Assembly (NCBI GenBank): GCA_902803685.1
Contig: CADCQR010000001.1
Coordinates: 1-9,954 of the forward strand
Length of the DNA: 9,954 nt
Reading direction: 5' to 3'
From: an uncultured Erysipelotrichaceae bacterium
Lineage (GTDB): Bacteria; Bacillota_I; Bacilli_A; RF39; UBA660
Shown here: positions 6,407-9,954 of the stretch, in pieces
How positions within the stretch are numbered: position 1 is the stretch's first letter
Layout: the number at the start of each line of letters is the position of its first letter
The notes under the pieces: model-generated
The model's database searches: none
The model's input: only the letters and a program-made list of their open reading frames with translations
What the model was told of the DNA's origin: nothing
Program-made: the position numbers and the translations under genes

Positions 6407-6847
6407 ATGACCTTACTAGAAGAATTATTACAGATTTTTTCAGACAATAGTGATAAAAGGATTTGCGTTTTAGGAACAACATGCACCGGAAAGACAACTC
6501 TGTTAAAAAGTATAAAAGTTGGGTTAGACATGGACAAAGAAATATTTCCTTTATTATCAAAAGAAGAAACAGAATATGTATGCAGTACTCCATGGACAGA
6601 AGAAATTGGTAATAAAATGGATGAATTAGTCAGAACTAAATTACAAATAAAGCCAGGTATTCCGATGTTTGGAACTGTCTTATTAGACTGCGATTTAATA
6701 GTTTATCTGCACATAAATGATAAACTATTAAGCGAAAGAACTAAATTAAGAAACGTTGATTTTAATAATGCTAAAAACATGCAAATAAAAATAGAGCGGG
6801 AAATACATGATTCTAAAATTTCTTCAATAATTCTTGAAGTAATGTAA
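6407..6847 (+). CDS. Small P-loop NTPase, nucleotide/shikimate-kinase-like, 146 residues
   Basis: A textbook Walker A motif, G23-T-T-C-T-G28-K29-T30, follows a first strand R-I-C-V-L. A hydrophobic strand V-L-L-D-C-D-L-I-V-Y-L leads to a lid-like segment with L-L-S-E-R-T-K-L-R-N, the Arg-rich helix typical of small P-loop kinases. A terminal helix and strand I-S-S-I-I-L-E-V-M follow. The length is short for this class (usually about 160-200). It has no DNA-binding or other added domain. The start ATG follows GGAGATG (6396-6402). The gene has its own promoter (6339-6367) and is followed after 33 bases by the triple-GNAT gene with no terminator between, so the two are probably co-transcribed. 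The phosphate acceptor is unknown. An AAA-type ATPase is unlikely because no sensor or arginine-finger region exists. Confidence 0.75.
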   Translation: MTLLEELLQIFSDNSDKRICVLGTTCTGKTTLLKSIKVGLDMDKEIFPLLSKEETEYVCSTPWTEEIGNKMDELVRTKLQIKPGIPMFGTVLLDCDLIVYLHINDKLLSERTKLRNVDFNNAKNMQIKIEREIHDSKISSIILEVM

Positions 6848-6880
6848 ATTTATAGTGATTAAGAGAAGGGTGGTTTTATA

Positions 6881-8392
6881 ATGGGAAAAATTAACGCTGA
6901 TTTTATACCAAAATTGCAAACAGAAAACTATTTTATAGGAAGTTTTGATTCATACTTAGATACTACGAGAGAATTAATTAAAAATAATTCAGAGCTTACT
7001 GATGAGGAAGTTGATAAAATAATAAAAAGTATGGAAATAAATTATAGAGCTGCAATAGTGGATAAAAATGGCAATTATGTAGGGTACATAGGTTTATATG
7101 ATGTAGATGTGACCCTTGGTGATGCTTCGATAAGATTTGAAGTTGGTAAAGATATAGGCCAAGAGAATATGAAGGAGGTACTTGAGGAATTTGAAAAATT
7201 TATGAATGATTCATTAAGAATAAAACAGGTTAATGAATTTATTTATCAGACCAACAATAGGCGTGAGATGAGTTCGCAAGAGATTGTTAGTAGTCCAAGC
7301 AATATTATAGTCCCTAATAATTTGTTGGTGCCAGGAGTATCAGAAAGTGACTTGGCAAAGTATAGAGATGAATATCAGTATTCCATTCCAAAATTACAAA
7401 TGCCATTTACAATAAAAAGTAATGGTAGAACAATTGGAATAATTGGACTAAGTAATTTGATTTGGTCAAATAAAAGAGCTAACTTAAATATATTTTTAGA
7501 TAAAGATTTAGGTAGCGATATAGTTGACAAATTAGCTGGTTATATAGTTGATGTAGTTGATGATTATATTGGTTATGCCCATAAAGCAAGAGTTCATAAT
7601 ATGACACTATCTGTAAATGGTAGTGACAAAAATATGATGTCTATTTTAAAAGATACTAACATGAACTATTATGGTAAGGTTCCATATGGGGCTATAAATG
7701 GTAATGAAGTAGAGTCGAGGTTTATGTACCAACATATCCCTGGTATGAAAAAACAAAATGGCATTTATATACCAGATAATGAATCAATTTCTATCGATAC
7801 ATTAGATACTGGTAATAAAGAATTGCCTAAGACTGTTGCTCTATCAGATGGCTTTAAGTTAGTTTCGCCAGCGGCCTTTGAAGAAGAAAAAATAGATTAT
7901 AACAAAGTACTAAATGGTCATATAACTGCAATGCAGGATAGGGATAATTTTACTATTCCACTTGGTGAAGATAAGTATTTCTTACAACATGGTCATGGTA
8001 GGTATGGATTATCTAAAGCATTGGCTAAAATTACGTACGTTGTTCTCGACGAAAATGATAATTATTCTGGATATGTCAATGTTTTAAGGACAAATGCCGA
8101 CGGAAAGAATGTTGAAATAGAAATAGGAATTGCGCCTACCTTACAACATCAAGGATTAGGAACTAATGTAATCAAAGCTTTTTATGATACCTTATTTTCA
8201 ACGGGTGTTGCTAGTGTGACTAGTTCGGTATTTGATTTTAACATGCCTTCAAAAAGATTACATGAACAAGTTGCTGAGTTAAATGGAATTAGAGTACAAT
8301 CATATTACATTAATGGAAAATTCTGGAATATGAATATATATTCTAAGGTAAATGATGACATATCAAACGCCAGGTCGCTAAGAAAGAGATAA
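6881..8392 (+). CDS. Three-fold tandem GNAT protein, 503 residues
   Basis: The ATG follows AAGGGTGG (6867-6873). The protein reads as three GNAT-like folds. Repeat 1 (about 1-125) has a strand Y-V-G-Y-I-G-L, then I-R-F-E-V-G-K-D-I-G. Repeat 2 (about 145-290) has T-I-G-I-I-G-L, then L-N-I-F-L-D-K-D-L-G and a GNAT-like end (S-I-L-K-D-T-N-M-N-Y-Y-G). Repeat 3 (about 325-490) has Y-S-G-Y-V-N-V, then I-E-I-G-I-A-P-T-L and the acetyl-CoA loop Q422-H-Q-G425-L-G427 (Q-x-x-G-x-G). Only repeat 3 keeps that loop; repeats 1 and 2 have short Asp-Ile/Leu-Gly turns there and probably cannot bind acetyl-CoA. Single-domain GNATs are 140-190 residues, so this is about three times that length. A region at residues 290-325 links repeats 2 and 3. 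Substrate unknown. It lies 33 bases behind the P-loop gene. Confidence 0.75.
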   Translation: MGKINADFIPKLQTENYFIGSFDSYLDTTRELIKNNSELTDEEVDKIIKSMEINYRAAIVDKNGNYVGYIGLYDVDVTLGDASIRFEVGKDIGQENMKEVLEEFEKFMNDSLRIKQVNEFIYQTNNRREMSSQEIVSSPSNIIVPNNLLVPGVSESDLAKYRDEYQYSIPKLQMPFTIKSNGRTIGIIGLSNLIWSNKRANLNIFLDKDLGSDIVDKLAGYIVDVVDDYIGYAHKARVHNMTLSVNGSDKNMMSILKDTNMNYYGKVPYGAINGNEVESRFMYQHIPGMKKQNGIYIPDNESISIDTLDTGNKELPKTVALSDGFKLVSPAAFEEEKIDYNKVLNGHITAMQDRDNFTIPLGEDKYFLQHGHGRYGLSKALAKITYVVLDENDNYSGYVNVLRTNADGKNVEIEIGIAPTLQHQGLGTNVIKAFYDTLFSTGVASVTSSVFDFNMPSKRLHEQVAELNGIRVQSYYINGKFWNMNIYSKVNDDISNARSLRKR

Positions 8393-8406
8393 ATTTATGA
8401 ATATAA

Positions 8407-8441
8407 AAAAAGGCTACTATCAATTGCGAAGTAGTCTTTTT
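8407..8441. terminator. Bidirectional terminator between convergent genes
   Basis: A 12-bp stem (8407-8418 with 8430-8441, one G-T pair) around an 11-base loop has an A-run on its left (8405-8411) and a T-run on its right (8437-8441). Read rightward it ends the triple-GNAT transcript, 15 bases after the stop. Read leftward it ends the NlpC/P60 transcript. Confidence 0.85.
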
Positions 8442-8465
8442 ATTCCATATATAATATATTAAAAT

Positions 8466-8984
8466 TTAATTTCTTGTTTTTCTTAGTACCATTTCATCAG
8501 AAATAATATCTTTACTGGCAACTAAAATATTATACCAATAGTCACCTTGTAAAAAATTGTCAATGTCCACTTTTCCTTTTAATGTAGAACAGTGTATAAA
8601 AGAGTTGTTTCCTATATAAATTCCACAGTGCCCAGGATATTTATTAGTTCTTTTAGGTTCAATATCTTCTAACGATTGCCTATGAAAAAATACTATATCG
8701 CCTAGTTCAATAATATTTAAATTTTTATTTGAATCCTTTTCATTATATTTAATAAGTTTTCCATAAGGGTTAGTCATAATTTTTGTTGTAGTTGATAATC
8801 CATATCCATTGGAATATACATTTATATCACAAATTTCATTGTATATATACCAGACTAATCCCGCACAATCAAAATTATCTGGACCATTTTGCCCGTGTTT
8901 ATAAAGTTTGTTATATTGCAATAATGCCAATTTTACTAACTTTTCTCTTAATATAAGTTCCTTTTCTGCATTTGCTTTAATCAC
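8466..8984 (-). CDS. NlpC/P60-family cysteine peptidase without signal peptide, 172 residues
   Basis: The catalytic Cys is C40 in F-D-C-A-G-L-V-W-Y-I-Y, the standard NlpC/P60 nucleophile helix. The catalytic His is H119 in G-H-C-G-I-Y-I-G, and the third polar residue is probably H131 in F-I-H-C-S. The strand L-G-D-I-V-F-F ahead of the His is also typical. Family members cut peptide bonds to D-gamma-glutamyl residues in cell-wall peptides or related amide bonds. Here there is no signal peptide, no SH3 or LysM wall-binding domain, and only about 35 residues before the Cys domain, so it may act in the cytosol or be released by lysis. The start is GTG at 8984; an in-frame stop (8994-8996) rules out anything much longer. 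A modest AGAAG precedes it. The gene is convergent with the triple-GNAT gene and preceded by a small leader ORF and its own promoter. Confidence 0.85.
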   Translation of the reverse strand: MIKANAEKELILREKLVKLALLQYNKLYKHGQNGPDNFDCAGLVWYIYNEICDINVYSNGYGLSTTTKIMTNPYGKLIKYNEKDSNKNLNIIELGDIVFFHRQSLEDIEPKRTNKYPGHCGIYIGNNSFIHCSTLKGKVDIDNFLQGDYWYNILVASKDIISDEMVLRKTRN

Positions 8985-9001
8985 TCCAATCTTCTAAGAA
9001 T

Positions 9002-9061
9002 TTAAATGATAGAACAATCAAATTTTAAGTGATGGAAATATAAAACTATACATTTTTTCAT
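9002..9061 (-). CDS. Leader ORF upstream of the NlpC/P60 gene, 19 residues
   Basis: On the minus strand a perfect GAGGTGAT ribosome binding site (9065-9072) precedes an ATG at 9061 by three bases. The frame reads M-K-K-C-I-V-L-Y-F-H-H-L and ends after 19 residues with TAA. It lies between the promoter at 9085-9113 and the GTG of the peptidase gene (gap of 17 bases) and would be the first frame on the transcript. Its ribosome binding site is far better than that of the peptidase gene. It could be a leader peptide giving coupled translation, or the surviving start of a longer gene. No attenuator hairpin is obvious in the gap. Confidence 0.4.
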   Translation of the reverse strand: MKKCIVLYFHHLKFDCSII

Positions 9062-9084
9062 ATAATCACCTCGTAATGATAGTT

Positions 9085-9113
9085 ATTTTATCAAAAACAC
9101 TATGTATTTTCAA
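9085..9113 (-). promoter_or_regulatory. Minus-strand extended -10 promoter for the leader ORF and NlpC/P60 gene
   Basis: Read on the minus strand, TTGAAA (9113-9108), a 17-base spacer and TAAAAT (9090-9085) preceded by TGA form an extended -10 sigma-A promoter. The expected start is near 9078, six bases before the GAGGTGAT site of the leader ORF. The gene on the plus strand at 9198 diverges from it. Confidence 0.7.
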
Positions 9114-9197
9114 TTGTTTGTACTTGATTGGTAATAATAATATAAAAAATAGTATAAGAATTTTATAAATGACAATAATAATATCGGGAGGTAAAAT

Positions 9198-9425
9198 ATG
9201 GATTTAAAATATGAAAATGTTCCAGATATGATTAGTGGAAAGGACTTAGACTATCTAACAGATATGTTTAATTGGAATTACAACGCATATAAGTGTACAG
9301 TTGATCATGCCAATGTTGCTAATCAAGACGATGTATGCAAACTATTGGATAAAGCAAGTGCATTATTTTATGCAAATATGCAAGATTTGTTAACAATTCT
9401 AGAAAGAGGTGGCTGTGATGAGTAA
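9198..9425 (+). CDS. Small helical protein paired with a CotF-domain coat protein, 75 residues
   Basis: The ATG follows GGGAGGT (9186-9192). The protein is almost wholly helical: after M-I-S-G-K-D-L-D-Y-L comes a first helix with F-N-W-N-Y-N-A-Y-K, then a second with L-L-D-K-A-S-A-L-F-Y-A-N-M. It has no signal peptide. Small proteins of this helical-hairpin kind occur next to CotF-type spore coat genes in clostridia, and here its end overlaps the start of such a gene by eight bases, which implies coupled translation. I infer a spore-coat-associated role from the pairing, not from any domain in this protein itself. I looked for sporulation-type (sigma-E/G/K) -35/-10 elements upstream and did not find a convincing set. 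Several AT-rich -10-like boxes (for example TATAAG at 9153-9158) exist without a good -35. Confidence 0.7.
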   Translation: MDLKYENVPDMISGKDLDYLTDMFNWNYNAYKCTVDHANVANQDDVCKLLDKASALFYANMQDLLTILERGGCDE

Positions 9426-9747
9426 AATACAAAATACTAAAGTCGAAGTACCAAAAGGAATAGAACTTAATGACAAAGATATTATAAACTTAACACTAAC
9501 AACATTGAAAAATTTTACTAAAAATTACGCAGTTGCCTTAACGGAAGCTAGTAATGATAATTTATATAAAGAATTAAAGAAACAATTTGATTCAATTTCT
9601 AAACTTCAAAGAGAAGCGTTCGAAATAGTATTTAGAAATGGTTGGTATGTCCTAGAAGAGGCTGATGGAGCCAAAGTAGGAGAAAAATTTAACCAACTTA
9701 ATCAATGCTATATAGACTTAGATTATGAAGAAGATTTAGATGAATGA
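9418..9747 (+). CDS. CotF-domain spore coat protein, 109 residues
   Basis: The segment starting E-L-N-D-K-D-I-I-N-L-T-L-T-T-L-K, followed by A-L-T-E-A-S-N-D-N-L and later F-R-N-G-W-Y-V-L-E-E-A, matches the Coat F domain: a helix with a L-N-D-x-D-I start, an S-E-x-S-N turn, and the G-W-Y-x-x-E-E-A ending. The domain is an all-helical, ferritin-like bundle found in proteins of the bacterial spore coat. The C-terminus is very acidic (D-L-D-Y-E-E-D-L-D-E). I chose ATG 9418, five bases after AGAGGTGG (9405-9412). The in-frame GTG at 9409 falls inside that site. The gene overlaps the preceding one by eight bases, and the pair ends in a terminator, so they form a two-gene operon. CotF proper is cleaved after synthesis; no such site can be judged here. 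Confidence 0.75.
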   Translation: MSKIQNTKVEVPKGIELNDKDIINLTLTTLKNFTKNYAVALTEASNDNLYKELKKQFDSISKLQREAFEIVFRNGWYVLEEADGAKVGEKFNQLNQCYIDLDYEEDLDE

Positions 9748-9757
9748 TTGTAAATTT

Positions 9758-9789
9758 AAGGCCGACAATTAATTTTGTCTGCCTTTTTT
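9758..9789 (+). terminator. Rho-independent terminator of the CotF operon
   Basis: AAGGCCGACAA (9758-9768) pairs with TTGTCTGCCTT (9775-9785) with a single mismatch around a 6-base loop, and runs into six T (9784-9789). It starts ten bases after the TGA stop of the coat gene. Confidence 0.85.
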
Positions 9790-9813
9790 CTAATAGAAAA
9801 TATAAATTATGTA

Positions 9814-9840
9814 TTGTATTTTCAATATTTGTAGTATAAT
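9814..9840 (+). promoter_or_regulatory. Probable tRNA-Thr promoter
   Basis: A perfect TATAAT (9835-9840) lies eight bases ahead of the tRNA. TTGTAT (9814-9819) is the best -35 box, though the spacer is short at 15 bases. Transcription would begin at or just before the mature 5' end. Confidence 0.5.
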
Positions 9841-9848
9841 AATGTTAT

Positions 9849-9924
9849 GCCGATTTAGCTCAGTTGGTAGAGCAGCGCATTCGTAATGCGGAGGTCGAAG
9901 GTTCAAGTCCTTTAATCGGCACCA
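9849..9924 (+). tRNA. tRNA-Thr (anticodon CGT)
   Basis: The 76 bases fold as a complete cloverleaf. A perfect 7-bp acceptor stem (GCCGATT with AATCGGC) is followed by a 4-bp D stem (GCTC with GAGC) and an AGTTGGTA loop. The anticodon arm is GCGCA-TTCGTAA-TGCGG with anticodon CGT at 9882-9884, a 5-base variable loop AGGTC follows, and the T arm is GAAGG-TTCAAGT-CCTTT. The first base pair of the anticodon stem is a G-G mismatch; the E. coli tRNA-Thr(CGT), as I recall it, is also unpaired (G-A) at this position. The discriminator A and the CCA end are encoded. It decodes ACG. CGT is the rarer Thr isoacceptor in AT-rich genomes, where TGT usually carries most of the load. Confidence 0.97.
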
Positions 9925-9954
9925 TATTAATAAAAAAATCAAATTTTGATAGAA

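Noticed and set aside
9849..9954. Integration site (att) of a genomic island at the tRNA-Thr 3' end
   Set aside because: No duplicate of the tRNA 3' end and no integrase gene is visible in the window.
1..9954. Mollicute code (TGA as Trp)
   Set aside because: Genes use TGG for Trp, and TGA serves as a plausible stop at the ends of the 4332, 5926 and 9418 genes; spore coat genes also argue against mollicutes.
1..9954. CRISPR array, riboswitch or tandem repeats
   Set aside because: No regularly spaced repeats were seen, and no intergenic region (all under about 215 bases) showed a recognisable riboswitch core.

Overview
The window is AT-rich DNA from a low-GC Bacillota (Firmicutes) chromosome. 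It has strong purine-rich ribosome binding sites, promoters close to the sigma-A consensus, ATG/GTG/TTG starts and U-tailed hairpin terminators. Genes end in TAA or TGA and Trp is TGG, so the standard bacterial code applies. A CotF-type spore coat protein near the right end suggests a spore former of the clostridia/bacilli kind. The species cannot be named from the sequence.

Left part (1-3045): the stub of an IS30-type transposase, an unrecognised 185-residue cytosolic protein, a secreted or membrane-anchored protein with its own strong promoter and terminator (970-1914), and a two-helix membrane protein with a large external loop (2011-3045). None of the last three could be assigned a function.

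Middle part (3058-5840): a near-consensus extended -10 promoter drives an intact CYTH-fold protein. Behind it lies a run of small-molecule-modifying genes, mostly broken. There is an APH-type kinase lacking its N-lobe, an intact DUF2000 protein, a GNAT acetyltransferase with two frameshifts, a VOC/glyoxalase-fold protein with one frameshift in a run of five C, and probably the first ~23 codons of another GNAT. This looks like an accessory block in decay.

Right-centre part (5926-8392): three intact same-strand genes. The first is an unrecognised 138-residue protein with a Ser-Pro-His-Cys motif. The second is a small P-loop kinase-like protein with a promoter overlapping the end of the first. 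The third is a 503-residue protein that reads as three tandem GNAT folds, of which only the last keeps the acetyl-CoA loop. A bidirectional terminator separates it from the convergent NlpC/P60 peptidase gene on the minus strand. That gene's transcript appears to begin with a 19-codon open frame.

Right end (9198-9924): two overlapping small genes, the second carrying a CotF domain, then a terminator and a complete tRNA-Thr(CGT) with encoded CCA. No CRISPR array, replication origin, integrase or complete mobile element is visible. The most unusual items are the triple-GNAT protein with its two small neighbours, the CYTH/truncated-APH junction (same frame, one stop codon apart), and the leader ORF ahead of the NlpC/P60 gene.
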